Source: Tildeniella torsiva UHER 1998/13D (lineage in GTDB: Bacteria > Cyanobacteriota > Cyanobacteriia > Phormidesmidales > Phormidesmidaceae). Taken from it: a stretch of DNA of 64,000 bases. Shown here one piece after another: positions 16,846-26,673 of this stretch. The first letter of the stretch is position 1. Each line of letters starts with the position of its first letter. The stretch is taken from positions 310,001 through 374,000 of the forward strand of contig JAHHIH010000001.1 of the NCBI GenBank assembly GCA_019358835.1. The letters run 5' to 3'. The notes under the pieces are model-generated. The model searched no databases, was not told where the DNA came from, and was given only the letters and a program-made list of their open reading frames with translations. The position numbers and the translations under genes were made by a program.

Positions 16846-17760
16846 ATGCACAACTTTTTACCCGTCGCCTACTTCGAAGGCCAGTTTTGCGATTTTAGCG
16901 ACGCCAAGATTTCCATTGCCACCCACGCCCTGCACTACGGCACCGGGGCTTTCGGCGGGCTGCGCGGCATTCCTGACCCGGCGGGGAGTGGGCGCATTTT
17001 GCTGTTTCGCCTCGATCGCCACTGCCAGCGCCTCAGCACCAGCGCCCGGCTGCTCAACTACGACCTGCCCGCCGACAAAATTCAGGCGGTAATCGAAGAT
17101 TTCGTCCGCAAAAACAGCCCCGACAAGTCGTTCTACATTCGCCCCTTTGTCTACACCTCAGACCTGGGCATTTCGCCCCGGCTGCACAACGTCGAGAAGA
17201 ACTTTTTTGTCTACGGTCTAGAACTGGGCGACTACCTCTCGCCCGAGGGCGTCACCTGCCGCATTAGCTCCTGGTATCGCCAAGAAGACCGCAGCCTGCC
17301 CCTGCGCGGCAAAATTAGCGGGGCCTACATTACCTCGTCGCTGGCCAAAACCGAGGCCGTCGAGTCGGGCTTTGACGAATCGATTTTAATGAACTCCCAG
17401 GGCAAGGTCAGCGAAGCCTCGGGGATGAACGTGTTTATTGTGCGCCAGGGCAAGCTGATTACCCCCGGCTTCGAGCAAGACATTCTCGAAGGCATTACCC
17501 GCGACAGCATTCTCACCGTGGCCCGCAATTTGGGCATTGAGGTGGTCGAACGCCCGGTCGATAAGTCGGAGCTACTGATTGCTGACGAGGTATTTCTCAG
17601 CGGCACGGCGGCCAAAATTACCCCCGTGCGCAGGGTGGAATCGTACAACCTGCCCACTAGCCGCCCCGTCACCGATCGCCTACGCGAAAAACTCACCGCC
17701 ATCACCGAGGGGCGCGACGATGACTATAAAGACTGGGTGTTTGCGGTCGATGTAGATTAG
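16846..17760 (+). CDS. ilvE: Branched-chain amino acid aminotransferase
   Basis: A fold-type IV PLP enzyme for the last step of Leu, Ile and Val synthesis. At 304 residues it matches the cyanobacterial IlvE type. The N-terminus MHNFLPVAYFEGQF is the usual start. THALHYGTGAFGGLRG and ITSSLAKTEAVE carry substrate and PLP contacts, the Lys in the SLAKTEA region being the likely Schiff-base residue. SGTAAKITPVR near 275 is the phosphate-binding loop. The start at ATG 16846 follows homology. It is the only amino-acid biosynthesis gene in its neighbourhood. Confidence 0.93.
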   Translation: MHNFLPVAYFEGQFCDFSDAKISIATHALHYGTGAFGGLRGIPDPAGSGRILLFRLDRHCQRLSTSARLLNYDLPADKIQAVIEDFVRKNSPDKSFYIRPFVYTSDLGISPRLHNVEKNFFVYGLELGDYLSPEGVTCRISSWYRQEDRSLPLRGKISGAYITSSLAKTEAVESGFDESILMNSQGKVSEASGMNVFIVRQGKLITPGFEQDILEGITRDSILTVARNLGIEVVERPVDKSELLIADEVFLSGTAAKITPVRRVESYNLPTSRPVTDRLREKLTAITEGRDDDYKDWVFAVDVD

Positions 17761-17775
17761 CCTTTCCCTCCCAGC

Positions 17776-18243
17776 TCAAGCCCTTAGAACTTTGCGAAAC
17801 GTCACTTTGTCGTAGCCCGCTGCGTAGAAGTCGCGGATGCGCCCTTCCTCTTGATAGCCGCAGTTAGCGTAAAACACCCGTACGCGCTTAAATTCAGGAG
17901 AACCTAAGGTTTCGACGATTAGCATGCGCCCACCCCGTGCCGCTAGCGTTTGCTCGACATGGCGCAGTAGCGCTGTTCCTCGCCCTTGCCCTTGGCGGCT
18001 GGGGTGAATAGCAATTAGCTGCAGATTCCAGGTGCGATCGGTCATCCGTTCAGGTTCACAGTAGGCGACCCCCACTGGCCCCTGGTCGTCATCGATAAGC
18101 CAAAATGCCCCTGATTTGTCACCGTCAAAGTAATTGGCTAGCATGGTGCTCAATTCTTTGAGCTGGGTTGGCTCAAACAGCCCAGTCGCCTCAGCCAAAG
18201 AAATTAAAGCGCTGATGTCAGCATAGGCAGTAGGGCGAATCAT
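17776..18243 (-). CDS. GNAT-family N-acetyltransferase
   Basis: A 155-residue acetyltransferase with the GNAT fold. The acetyl-CoA pyrophosphate loop is visible as RQGQGRGTALL (about residues 90-100), preceded by strand LQLIAIHP and followed by VFYANCGYQEEGRIRDFY, a common GNAT ending. The substrate is unknown. I start at ATG 18243; a TTG at 18264 would add seven residues. It is convergent with ilvE, separated by 15 nt. Confidence 0.82.
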   Translation of the reverse strand: MIRPTAYADISALISLAEATGLFEPTQLKELSTMLANYFDGDKSGAFWLIDDDQGPVGVAYCEPERMTDRTWNLQLIAIHPSRQGQGRGTALLRHVEQTLAARGGRMLIVETLGSPEFKRVRVFYANCGYQEEGRIRDFYAAGYDKVTFRKVLRA

Positions 18244-18419
18244 TCTAAAACTCAGAGTTTTCAAAGGTTTAGCGCTGCTAAGCCACTGTCTCTAGCGGAG
18301 AGGGATGTGACCTTGTCAGCTTATACTACAAGATGCTACATCGACTCGCTTAAAATTCCCTGAGTTTTGCTGAAACATCCCTAGACCCGCTGTCAATAGC
18401 CGTCTCAGGGTAAAAGAGA

Positions 18420-19739
18420 TTACAGCAAATTCTTGAACAGAAGGGCCATCTGGCCCTTAATCTTTTGGGTGCGGGGGCGTTTTTGCCAGGTTTCGGGGGT
18501 GAGGCAAAGGCTATTCTCTAAAGCATTGAGGAAAAACTGCTCCACCTTGCGAGCTAGTTCAGGATAGTTGCCTGAGATATTGAGCTCGTCGTTGTGAAAG
18601 TAGCTGCGGGGGTCGAAGTTGGCGCTGCCGGTGCTAACCCAGTTGTCATCGACCAGCACAAATTTGGCGTGCATCATGCTGGGCTGGTGTTCGCAAATTT
18701 TGACCCCGGCCCGCAGTAGGGGGCCGTAGAGTTCGCGGCTGGCCAGGTGCACCATGGTTTTGTCGGTGGCGGCACCCATGGTTAAAATGCGCACATCCAC
18801 GCCCTTTTGGCAGGCCTGAATCAGGCATGAGGTCGTGTTTTGGTCGGGTACAAAGTAGGGGCTACCAATCCACAGCCGCTGCTTAGCGGTGAGAATGTAC
18901 ATCTGCATCAGCAGGCGCATGGAAGATTCGTTGAGAGTTGAGCCATTGTCGGTGATAAATAGGGGAATGGTGCCCTCTTTTTGCACCGGATGCAGCCCCT
19001 CTTTGAGGTCGATGTTGCCGCCCGTGCAGGCCCAGTTTTGCATAAACTTGCCCTGGAGCAGGCTGACCACTTCACCTTCGTAGGCCACCTCAAAGTCGGC
19101 CCAGCAGCAGGTGTCGTGGGCAAATTCGGTGCCATCCCAGCAGTCGGAAATGCCAGCGCCGCCGATAAAGACTCGTTCGCCGTCGATAATCAGCAGCTTG
19201 CGGTGCGATCGCGCGTTGTACTCCAGCGGGGCTCGCCAGTTAGGCTCCCGAAAAAACTGAATTTCAACCCCCACATTGCGCAGCCGCCGCCAGTAGATCT
19301 GGGGCATTTTGCTGGTTCCCTGGTGGTCGAGCAAAAGCTGAATTTTGACCCCCGCCAGGGCGCGATCGATCATGTCCTCGGCGAAGGCATTGGCCCGGCG
19401 GCCCGGCGTCATGTAGTAGGTTTCGTACTGAATCAGCTCCTGCGCCTGGGCAACGGCCTCGGCGCGGGCCTCGTAGATTTCGTCAACGGTGGGCCAAAAC
19501 CCGACTAGACGCCCGGTGGTGTCGGCGGAGTTGGCCAACCCTTCTAGGCTGAGGGCAAAGCGCGGGTCGTGCACGCTGGGAATATTGGCGATCGCGTAGT
19601 CGGGCGCAGTTCGAAACGCTCCGGTCAGGTAGGCATAGCCCACGGCCAGCACCAGCACCAGCACCGCCACACCCAGTATCCACCAGAACACAGGGGGAGG
19701 CTCTCCATCAGAATCTGAGGCTTCGGGCGAGGTAGGCAT
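18420..19739 (-). CDS. Phospholipase D / cardiolipin synthase-like protein
   Basis: An N-terminal membrane segment (about residues 17-38) is followed by two PLD domains. HKD motif 1 is SHRKLLIIDGERVFIGGAG (about 180-198) and HKD motif 2 is MHAKFVLVDDNWVSTGSANFD (about 355-375). This is the arrangement of cardiolipin synthases and related phosphatidyltransferases, which use a phospho-His intermediate. A PLD hydrolase with another lipid substrate is possible. The length of 439 residues is usual. It starts at ATG 19739 and stands alone. Confidence 0.82.
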   Translation of the reverse strand: MPTSPEASDSDGEPPPVFWWILGVAVLVLVLAVGYAYLTGAFRTAPDYAIANIPSVHDPRFALSLEGLANSADTTGRLVGFWPTVDEIYEARAEAVAQAQELIQYETYYMTPGRRANAFAEDMIDRALAGVKIQLLLDHQGTSKMPQIYWRRLRNVGVEIQFFREPNWRAPLEYNARSHRKLLIIDGERVFIGGAGISDCWDGTEFAHDTCCWADFEVAYEGEVVSLLQGKFMQNWACTGGNIDLKEGLHPVQKEGTIPLFITDNGSTLNESSMRLLMQMYILTAKQRLWIGSPYFVPDQNTTSCLIQACQKGVDVRILTMGAATDKTMVHLASRELYGPLLRAGVKICEHQPSMMHAKFVLVDDNWVSTGSANFDPRSYFHNDELNISGNYPELARKVEQFFLNALENSLCLTPETWQKRPRTQKIKGQMALLFKNLL

Positions 19740-19853
19740 CGCAATTGTTACCGTGACAACATAGCTAAGCCCTCAGCATAGTCACTTGGCTGCGTTTATT
19801 ATCTCTATCTAGAGGAACAGCCCTGGGGCCGTAGACACCTCAGCCACAGTTGC

Positions 19854-21149
19854 TTATACCGCCGATCGCGCCGACGGCAGCACCCGGCTGAGCACGACAT
19901 AGATCACCAGGGCCGACACAATGCCGTTGATGGGCACAATGCCCCAGCCAATTTGGCCGGTGAGGTAGGCGATCGCCGAAGCCCCCACGTAAGCAATCAC
20001 CCCCGCCCAGTTAAACGCGGGCTGACGCTCATCCAGCGATGGAAACTGACCACGACGGCTGACCCAGTAGTCGGCCATAATAATGCCGCCAATGGGCGGA
20101 ATAAACGTGCCTAGCAAAATCAGGTACTGCACCAGCCCTTCGTAAATGCCGCCCCAGGCCATAAACAGCGCGATGGTCGCGCCCCCCAGCACAAACAGGG
20201 TGCGGCGGCCAGAGCGAAACATATTCGACCCGGCGATCGAGAAGGCGTAGATGGTGTTGTCCTGAGTTGTCCACATGTTCAACAAAAAGAGCACCAGCCC
20301 CCCCACCAGCAGCCCCTGCTGGGCCATTACCTTGACAATGTCGGGTTCGCCATAGACCTTGGCACAAAACGCACCCGAAAAAATCAGCAGGCCATTACCC
20401 AAAAAGAACGCGATTAGCGTGGCCACAAAGCCGACCTTCCCATTTTTAGAAAATCGGCTCCAGTTGGTGGCCTGGGTGCCCCCCGACACAAACGTCCCCA
20501 CGATAATGGTGATGGCGGCCCCAAGGGGAAGGGGGTCTGCGATCGCCAACCCCTGCAAGCCCGCAAAGCCGCCCACATCCCGCGCCGCCACCGATAGGCT
20601 CATGGCCATTAGCAGCACCATCGCTGGCACCGCTACTCGGCTCAGCCAGTCCATCGCCGTATAGCCAAAGTAAGCGGTAGAGCAAAAGGCGTAGGTAAAA
20701 AACAAAATCACGAGCCAGTTCCAAGACTCTGGCACCCCAGCCAGGCTGTTGAACAGCTGCGCCATCAGGGCAGACCCCCAGGCGTACCAGCCAATCTGAG
20801 TGAAACCCAAAATAAAATCGACCCAGCGCGACCCCACGTTGCCAAAGCTAAACCGCGCCATCAGCACCGTTGTTAGCCCCGTTTCGCCCGCAATGTAGCC
20901 TAACAGAGCGGCGTACAGCCCTAAAACGAGGTTGCCAATCACAATCAGGCTAACCAAGTCGGGCCAAAACTGAAACGAAGGGCCAATTAACCCACCGGCA
21001 AACAGGGTGCCAGAGTACAGCGTAAAGCCCACCAAAATGGCCGCCAGAGACACAAACGACCGACGCGCCTCCGGGGGTACCGGGCTGAGGGGATAATCTT
21101 CGTTGACGTTGCTCTGTTCGCTCAGGGAAGGTTTGGCAGTGGTAGACAT
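19854..21149 (-). CDS. NCS1-family cytosine/purine permease
   Basis: A 431-residue inner-membrane transporter with about 12 hydrophobic segments, fitting the NCS1 nucleobase:cation symporter family (CodB-like). Family marks include SFGNVGSRWVDFILGFTQIGWYAW, GGTQATNWSRFSKN and the ending MADYWVSRRGQ. The likely substrate is cytosine or another purine or pyrimidine, not resolvable here. I start at ATG 21149 (MSTTAKPS); the 22 residues before it in frame look unrelated. No deaminase gene is nearby. Confidence 0.85.
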   Translation of the reverse strand: MSTTAKPSLSEQSNVNEDYPLSPVPPEARRSFVSLAAILVGFTLYSGTLFAGGLIGPSFQFWPDLVSLIVIGNLVLGLYAALLGYIAGETGLTTVLMARFSFGNVGSRWVDFILGFTQIGWYAWGSALMAQLFNSLAGVPESWNWLVILFFTYAFCSTAYFGYTAMDWLSRVAVPAMVLLMAMSLSVAARDVGGFAGLQGLAIADPLPLGAAITIIVGTFVSGGTQATNWSRFSKNGKVGFVATLIAFFLGNGLLIFSGAFCAKVYGEPDIVKVMAQQGLLVGGLVLFLLNMWTTQDNTIYAFSIAGSNMFRSGRRTLFVLGGATIALFMAWGGIYEGLVQYLILLGTFIPPIGGIIMADYWVSRRGQFPSLDERQPAFNWAGVIAYVGASAIAYLTGQIGWGIVPINGIVSALVIYVVLSRVLPSARSAV

Positions 21150-21260
21150 AGAGGTTGAAAAAAGCCTTGAACTGCATTGTAAGGATAGGCCAATGCACAA
21201 ACAGTGTTCCATCAAACACTCAGTCCGAAGAGCAGTGCTTGACTGGGTTGCTCCAACTGT

Positions 21261-21841
21261 CTAAGCCGCTAACACCTGAGCAGCGGTCAGGTGCAGATGG
21301 GGAAACGCAGGGGACTGGATCAGATCATTCGATTGAAACACTGCTGAGTCATAAAACTGGTGGTCGAGTACGCAGAGCGTGACGAGGTTCTGGATAGGGT
21401 CAACGATCCAATATTCAGGAATTTCTAGCAGCCCGTATTCAGACCGTTTAGAGCGATAATCATCCGACTCTGTAGATGGACTGACCACTTCGACCACCAA
21501 CAGCGGCGGCGGTTCATGGAGATCGATAACAGCTTCTCGATAGACCATGGCATCCCACTGGGCTGGGGTAGAACGGTAACGTCGGGGATGCGAGAGGTGT
21601 CCCAGCGACGCCCCCGAGGCGAACGCACACCCACCATCATGGCCTTTGCTGTCCAGGGCAACCCCTGCCGCTTGATTTCGTCCCGAAATTGATCGTTCAA
21701 AAATTCAACAATGGCCCCGTGACGCCCGGTTTCCAGCGACATAGGAATCAGTTCCCCATCAACCAGTTCGTAGCGGGTATCGGTACCATCGCGATAGCTC
21801 AGGTAGGCTTCAAAGGTCAGTTTTTGGGCAGTGGTGGTCAT
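21261..21841 (-). pseudogene. Uma2-family endonuclease gene with one frameshift
   Basis: The N-terminal two thirds (from ATG 21841, [16 protein letters not shown] and [10 protein letters not shown]) and the C-terminal third ([31 protein letters not shown]) of a Uma2 protein lie in different frames. The switch falls near 21565-21575 at a CCCCAGCCCAGTGGG run, where one base appears missing. Uma2 proteins have a PD-(D/E)XK-like nuclease fold and occur in large numbers in cyanobacteria. The result could be a true pseudogene or a sequencing error in a short C/G-rich run. All core residues are otherwise present. Confidence 0.85.
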
Positions 21842-21858
21842 GACTAGTGTCCGCTTCC

Positions 21859-22557
21859 CTAGGCCGACGGTGGCAGACTGTCCTGCGCCCCACCCTGACC
21901 TGCCAGGCGGGTTTTCATCGCCGCCAGCTCGTTGTCCACCGTGGTTGAGCCGCCCTCAAGGGCCGCAAACTGGCGTTCTAGGGGGTCGCCACTGAGTTCT
22001 TCAAGGGCTTCAGATTTGGCCTCTAGCTCCATCACTCGCTCCTCCATGCGCTCAAAGGCCGCGATCGAGCCGTTGGTGCCGGTCTGCCCCAGCATGTCTT
22101 GAATGCGCTGGGAGGCCTCAGCCGAGCGGGCCCGGGCGATATACAGATCTTTCTTGGTACGGGCGTCAGAAATTTTGGCCTCTAACCGCCGCATATTGTC
22201 TTTAAGGCCGTTGACCACGTCGCGCTGCTGATCGAGCTGGGCATCCATCGCCTGGGATGATTGTAGATAGGTCTGACGACGGGTGAGGGCCTGGCGAGCC
22301 AGCTCTTCTTCGCCCTTTGCGATGGCGAGTTCGGCGCGGTTGTACCACTCCTGGGCGGTCGATTTGGCCTGGGAACTCTGGCGCTCGGTGCGTTTTTGGG
22401 TGGCGATCGCCTGGGCCACCGCCTGGCGCAGCTGAATCAAATTGGCCTGCATGTCGGCCATTGCCTGTTCGAGAACCTTTTCGGGGTCTTCGGCCTGGTT
22501 GACGGCGCTACTTAGATTAGCCCGCAGAACTCGCCATACCCGATCAAACAACCCCAT
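21859..22557 (-). CDS. pspA: PspA/IM30-family membrane-maintenance protein
   Basis: A 232-residue, almost wholly helical coiled-coil protein. The start [25 protein letters not shown] is the amphipathic membrane-binding helix of the PspA/Vipp1 family, ESCRT-III-like proteins that form rings and protect or remodel membranes. It ends soon after the PspA-length core ([11 protein letters not shown]) and lacks the longer C-terminal extension of typical Vipp1, so I favour PspA. It starts at ATG 22557 with GGGAGAG upstream. The next gene downstream is the Uma2 pseudogene, 18 nt away. Confidence 0.88.
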   Translation of the reverse strand: MGLFDRVWRVLRANLSSAVNQAEDPEKVLEQAMADMQANLIQLRQAVAQAIATQKRTERQSSQAKSTAQEWYNRAELAIAKGEEELARQALTRRQTYLQSSQAMDAQLDQQRDVVNGLKDNMRRLEAKISDARTKKDLYIARARSAEASQRIQDMLGQTGTNGSIAAFERMEERVMELEAKSEALEELSGDPLERQFAALEGGSTTVDNELAAMKTRLAGQGGAQDSLPPSA

Positions 22558-22638
22558 CGAGTCTCTCCCACAACGGTGATTTGCTTCAGCATAACAGGCG
22601 GGTAGAGGGGTGGTGAAATCAGGAAGATGGGGGAGAAA

Positions 22639-22720
22639 GGTTTTGAGTGCTTAGTTTTGAGTTTTGAGTTTTTGTTGTACACAAAGCATTCAAAACTCAA
22701 AGTTCAAAACTTAAAACTTA
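22639..22720. repeat. Heptamer-type inverted repeat, copy 1
   Basis: Repeated TTTTGAG-like heptamers (GTTTTGAGTGCTTAGTTTTG...) face their complements (CAAAACTCAAAGTTCAAAAC...) across a short centre near 22678. The flanks (GGAAGATGGGG and CCATCTTCCCC) extend the palindrome. It lies between the convergent ends of nothing obvious: pspA starts at one side and the SPOR gene ends at the other. A related element lies at 49985-50069. On the transcript it could fold into a long hairpin ending the SPOR-gene message. Confidence 0.7.
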
Positions 22721-22752
22721 GCCCTCCATCTTCCCCACCTCCCCCGCCCCCC

Positions 22753-24144
22753 TCAGGGCGAAATCACCTGAGCCGGAATCCCCTGCCCCTGGAGCTGATT
22801 TACCAGGTTTTGGGCCGATGACTGCTGAGAAAACGCACCCATTTGAATGCGGGTGCCGCTGGAGAAATTGCGCACGTAGGCATCCCCCACCGCGCTGCGG
22901 GCGGACTCTAGCGACTGGGTGCCGCTGTAGTCGGTCACCACGTAGTAGCTCGGCGCTGCCGCCTGGGGCGGAGCCTGGGTAATGGGGGCCGGTGGCGCTA
23001 CGGCGGGAGAAGCCGCCGAGGCAGAGGGTGCTGCTGGAGCGCGGTTTGAGGCTAGGGGTTGAGGGGGCCGGGCATTGGCCGCCGAGGGCGCTACCCGAAC
23101 GGGAGATGCGGTGACAGGAGCCGGGGCCGATCGCGCCGGGGCGGCGATCGCGGCTGGCTGAGGGCTAACTGCCGCTCTGGGAGCGGCTACGATTTCGGCT
23201 CGCAGCACTCCACCGCTGCCCCCCGCCGGGGTAAGTACGCCGGGCCGGGGGCCTGTGGTTCTAGGTTCACCGGGGCGCTGACCGGCGATCGGCAAGGGCA
23301 GCCCCCCGACCATTGCGGGTGAGGTGGTTCCTGAAGCTGCGGCTCCGGTGGGGGAATTGGGCGAATCGGCGGAGGGTAGGGTGCTGATGTTGTTCAGATC
23401 GAGAGAGGCAAACTCTTTCTCGGACAAATCGGGGCCGAGGGGCTTAAAGTCTGATTCGGCCTGACTACCTAGGTTATCTAGAGCTACGGAGTCGGCATTA
23501 TCCGCGGGGGTGGGGTCGCCCTTGAGGCGGCGGGTGATGGCATTGTCGGTCAGGTGCTGGATGGCCTGGGGTGAGGTCACCAAATAGCCAAATCCAGCGC
23601 TGGTAACGAGTAGCAGCAGCAGAGCCCCCATCCCCAAGGGAGTGGTTAGCTGGCGCAGTAATGAAGGAGCGTACTCGGGCTCGCTGCGACGGCGGCCAGC
23701 GGTGGGTAGACTGCCCAATAGCGCTTCGGTGCTTTCTAAATACTCGTCTGGGGCCGGGCGATAGGTGGTGAGGGTGCCGCCGTGGCTCATGCGCACTTGG
23801 TGGACGGTGGCCTGGGGCGGGTAAACCTGGCCGTTGGGCGCTGAAGCCTGGCCAAGAATTTCTTGTAGCCGGGCGTTGGATGGTGGGGGCGGGGCTGCCG
23901 CCGCCGTAGCTGCCGCCGCTGTGGATTTGACGGTAATCAGGTCGATGGGCTTTCGCTGAGTGCGCAGCTGTAGGCGAGCCGGGGTGGGGGTAGTCTGACC
24001 CGATCGCGCCTGCCGGTAGCGGTGCAGCTCGTCATCCAGGTTGAGGTTGAGACTTTCTACCGCCCGCTGCAGGCGAAGGTTTGACTCGCTGGCGGCGGCA
24101 AAAGTCTCGGGTCTGGTGGATAGACCAGAGGGCAATTGCGTCAT
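22753..24144 (-). CDS. SPOR-domain membrane protein
   Basis: A 463-residue protein with a cytosolic N-terminal region (about 1-165), one membrane helix (about 175-195, GMGALLLLLVTSAGFGYLV) and a long Pro/Ala-rich periplasmic linker (about 260-385). A C-terminal SPOR domain (about 390-463) contains YYVVTDY and RIQMGAFSQQSSAQNLVNQL. SPOR domains bind denuded peptidoglycan, often at division sites. Specific function is unknown. I start at ATG 24144, with GGGAG about 9 nt upstream; ATG 24153 overlaps that site. It is divergent from comEC. Confidence 0.8.
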   Translation of the reverse strand: MTQLPSGLSTRPETFAAASESNLRLQRAVESLNLNLDDELHRYRQARSGQTTPTPARLQLRTQRKPIDLITVKSTAAAATAAAAPPPPSNARLQEILGQASAPNGQVYPPQATVHQVRMSHGGTLTTYRPAPDEYLESTEALLGSLPTAGRRRSEPEYAPSLLRQLTTPLGMGALLLLLVTSAGFGYLVTSPQAIQHLTDNAITRRLKGDPTPADNADSVALDNLGSQAESDFKPLGPDLSEKEFASLDLNNISTLPSADSPNSPTGAAASGTTSPAMVGGLPLPIAGQRPGEPRTTGPRPGVLTPAGGSGGVLRAEIVAAPRAAVSPQPAAIAAPARSAPAPVTASPVRVAPSAANARPPQPLASNRAPAAPSASAASPAVAPPAPITQAPPQAAAPSYYVVTDYSGTQSLESARSAVGDAYVRNFSSGTRIQMGAFSQQSSAQNLVNQLQGQGIPAQVISP

Positions 24145-24352
24145 GGTTCTCATCTCCCTGGATGTAGCACTGATTAATACTACTGATTTCTCAAAAGTTG
24201 GCAACTAAAAATCGAGAAAAGCAAACTATCGAGTCCTCTGGTTAAAGGGCTTGTCTGACCTGGGAGCCTTTAGCGACTGGAGGGCTGTGAGTCAGGCTTT
24301 GGGTTCGGGCTTTCTAAAGGTAACAACGGGTGCAGGATGCAGAGAGTTTTCT

Positions 24353-26665
24353 ATGGGCGGAATTGCGGGGTCGCTGTGGGCTGGCGCGTACTGCGTTGGG
24401 CTACTTTGGGTCAGTCTTTGGGTGCGTCATCTGGGGCTGAACCTTTGGGTTGGGGTAGCTGTGGCTGGGGTCGGGGCGGTCGCGACAACGGGTTTGGCGG
24501 CGCTAATACTTCCGGGTCGCTGGCGGCGTGGGCCGACGGCGGCTCTGTGGCTGGGAGCGGGGGCGATCGCCCTGCTGGCTGCCCTCAACTACGGCCTGCG
24601 CTACCCCAATCCTGGGCACCTCGACATCAGCGCCCTGCTGAGCCAGGGCGAGGCGGCGGGAGCGCAGCAGATTGTCTGGGGCGAGGTAGAAACGCTGCCC
24701 CGCTTGACTCGCAATGGTCGAGGACAGTTTTGGCTGACCACCAACCAAGTGCGCCGGTTAGATGCCGAGAACAATCCTTTGGGAATCCCCAGCTTGGTGC
24801 GAGGCAAGCTCTACGTCACCGTGCCCCTAGAGAAAAGTGAGGGCCTGTTTCCGGGGCAACGGGTGCAGGTACAGGGCCATCTCTACGAACCGGCCCTGCC
24901 TAAAAATCCCAACGGGTTTAACTTTCGGCAGTATTTAGCTAGTCAGCGCTGTTTTGCCGGGTTGGCAGGCAACAAAGTCATCCCTGAGAAAAGCCAGTCG
25001 CCGCCGTTTTTAGCACTGTGGAAACTGCGGCTGCGCATCGCTCGCGCCCAAGCTGAGCGGTTGGGCAGTCCGGTGGGGCCGTTGGTCAGCGCCATGGCTT
25101 TGGGTCGCCAGGCAGTGAATGTGCCCTACGACATTCAAGATATGTTTATGCAGGCTGGCATGGCCCACACGCTAGCGGCCAGCGGTTTTCAGGTGTCGCT
25201 GATTTTGGGGGTAGTGCTGGCGGTCATGGGCCAGCGGGCGATCGCATCCCGCCTGCCCTACCCGGTGACGACCAAGATCATCGCCGGGGCAACCGCGCTG
25301 GTGGTGTTTGTGCTGCTGACTGGCGTGCAGCCCAGCGTCATGCGGGCGGCGGTCATGGGGGCGGCGGTGCTGGCGGGCATTGCCCTAGAGCGCAGCATCA
25401 AACCCTTGGGCTGTCTGCTGCTAGCAGTCACCCTGCTGCTGTTGGTCAACCCGACGTGGGTTGACGACGTTGGCTTTCGCCTCAGCGTCATGGCCACCCT
25501 GGGGCTGATGGTAGCGGTGACGCCAATCACGGAAAAGCTGGAGTGGTTGCCGACCACGCTGGCGGCGGTGGCGGCGGTGCCCCTAGCCGCCTACCTGTGG
25601 ACGATTCCCCTATCGCTCTATTACTTCAACACCCTCACCACCTTCAGCATTTTGCTCAATATCGTAGCCACCCCCCTGGTTATGGTGATCAGCCTGGGCG
25701 GCATGGCCAGCGGGCTGGCGGCGGCGGTGTGGCCGTGGCTGGGTAGTCTGCTAGCCTGGCCCCTGTGGTTGCCCACCCAGATCCTCATTGCCCTGGTGCG
25801 GTGGGAGGTGGGTCTGCCCGGCAGTGCCCTGGCGACGGGCCACATTTCGCTGGTGCAGATGTTAGGCCTCTACGGTCTTTTTTTGGTCTGGGGGTGGAGC
25901 GCGGTGCGGCGGCGAGGACTGGTCGCCTTGCTGATTGTGGTAGTCGCTTTGGGGCCGTTGCTGTACCGAGGGGCAACACTGTCTCAGGTGACGGTGCTGG
26001 CGGCGGGCCGTGACGCGGTGATGGTAGTGCAGGATGGGCGATCGCCCTTAGTGATCAACAGCGGCACCGACGACACCGCCTTTTATACCGTGGTGCCCTT
26101 TTTGCGGCAGGCGGGCATCAATCAGCTCACCAGCGCTATTCATGGCGACGACAGCGATCGCGACAACTGGCGCACCATTGCCGACAAAACCCCGATCCGC
26201 AATTTTTATGGGGCCAGTTCGGCCCTGGCAGTGGCTCCGCCAGTCAAACAGTTTCACCCGCTGGCCGCAGGCCAGGTGCAGCCGGTGAGCCACCAGCGGG
26301 TGCAGTACTTGCAGGATGGGGCGCGGGGTCTGAAGTTGGATTTGCTGAATCGGCACAACTGGCTGCTGTTGCCCAAGCTATCCCCCGAGCAGCAGATGCC
26401 TTGGCTAGCCGCTCACCCTGGCTTGCAGAGCGAGGTGCTGTGGTGGCATGGGGAAGCGCTGGCGGAAGGGGTAATTGATGCGGTGGGTGCGCGGGTGGCG
26501 ATCGCCTCTGCTGCCACCATTGACCCGGCTACGGAAGCGAGACTCAAGCAGCAGAACATTCAGGTTTTCTGCACCGAGCGCGACGGAGCCATCACCTGGA
26601 GCCCGCAACGAGGCTACCGGGCTTACCTGGCGGCGCGATCGCACCCCATCGCCTCGCTAGAATAA
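24353..26665 (+). CDS. comEC: ComEC/Rec2-type DNA uptake channel
   Basis: A 770-residue polytopic membrane protein. Order: N-terminal membrane segments, a DUF4131/OB-like soluble region (about 100-215), and the competence domain (about 225-505) with ALGRQAVNVPYDI and AGMAHTLAASGFQVSLI. A C-terminal beta-lactamase-like domain (about 545-760) follows. It is expected to carry single-stranded DNA across the inner membrane in natural transformation. The beta-lactamase-like part lacks an intact HxHxDH; only AIHGDDSDRDNW is seen there. I start at ATG 24353; a TTG at 24251 would add 34 residues. Confidence 0.88.
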   Translation: MGGIAGSLWAGAYCVGLLWVSLWVRHLGLNLWVGVAVAGVGAVATTGLAALILPGRWRRGPTAALWLGAGAIALLAALNYGLRYPNPGHLDISALLSQGEAAGAQQIVWGEVETLPRLTRNGRGQFWLTTNQVRRLDAENNPLGIPSLVRGKLYVTVPLEKSEGLFPGQRVQVQGHLYEPALPKNPNGFNFRQYLASQRCFAGLAGNKVIPEKSQSPPFLALWKLRLRIARAQAERLGSPVGPLVSAMALGRQAVNVPYDIQDMFMQAGMAHTLAASGFQVSLILGVVLAVMGQRAIASRLPYPVTTKIIAGATALVVFVLLTGVQPSVMRAAVMGAAVLAGIALERSIKPLGCLLLAVTLLLLVNPTWVDDVGFRLSVMATLGLMVAVTPITEKLEWLPTTLAAVAAVPLAAYLWTIPLSLYYFNTLTTFSILLNIVATPLVMVISLGGMASGLAAAVWPWLGSLLAWPLWLPTQILIALVRWEVGLPGSALATGHISLVQMLGLYGLFLVWGWSAVRRRGLVALLIVVVALGPLLYRGATLSQVTVLAAGRDAVMVVQDGRSPLVINSGTDDTAFYTVVPFLRQAGINQLTSAIHGDDSDRDNWRTIADKTPIRNFYGASSALAVAPPVKQFHPLAAGQVQPVSHQRVQYLQDGARGLKLDLLNRHNWLLLPKLSPEQQMPWLAAHPGLQSEVLWWHGEALAEGVIDAVGARVAIASAATIDPATEARLKQQNIQVFCTERDGAITWSPQRGYRAYLAARSHPIASLE

Positions 26666-26673
26666 ACAATCGC

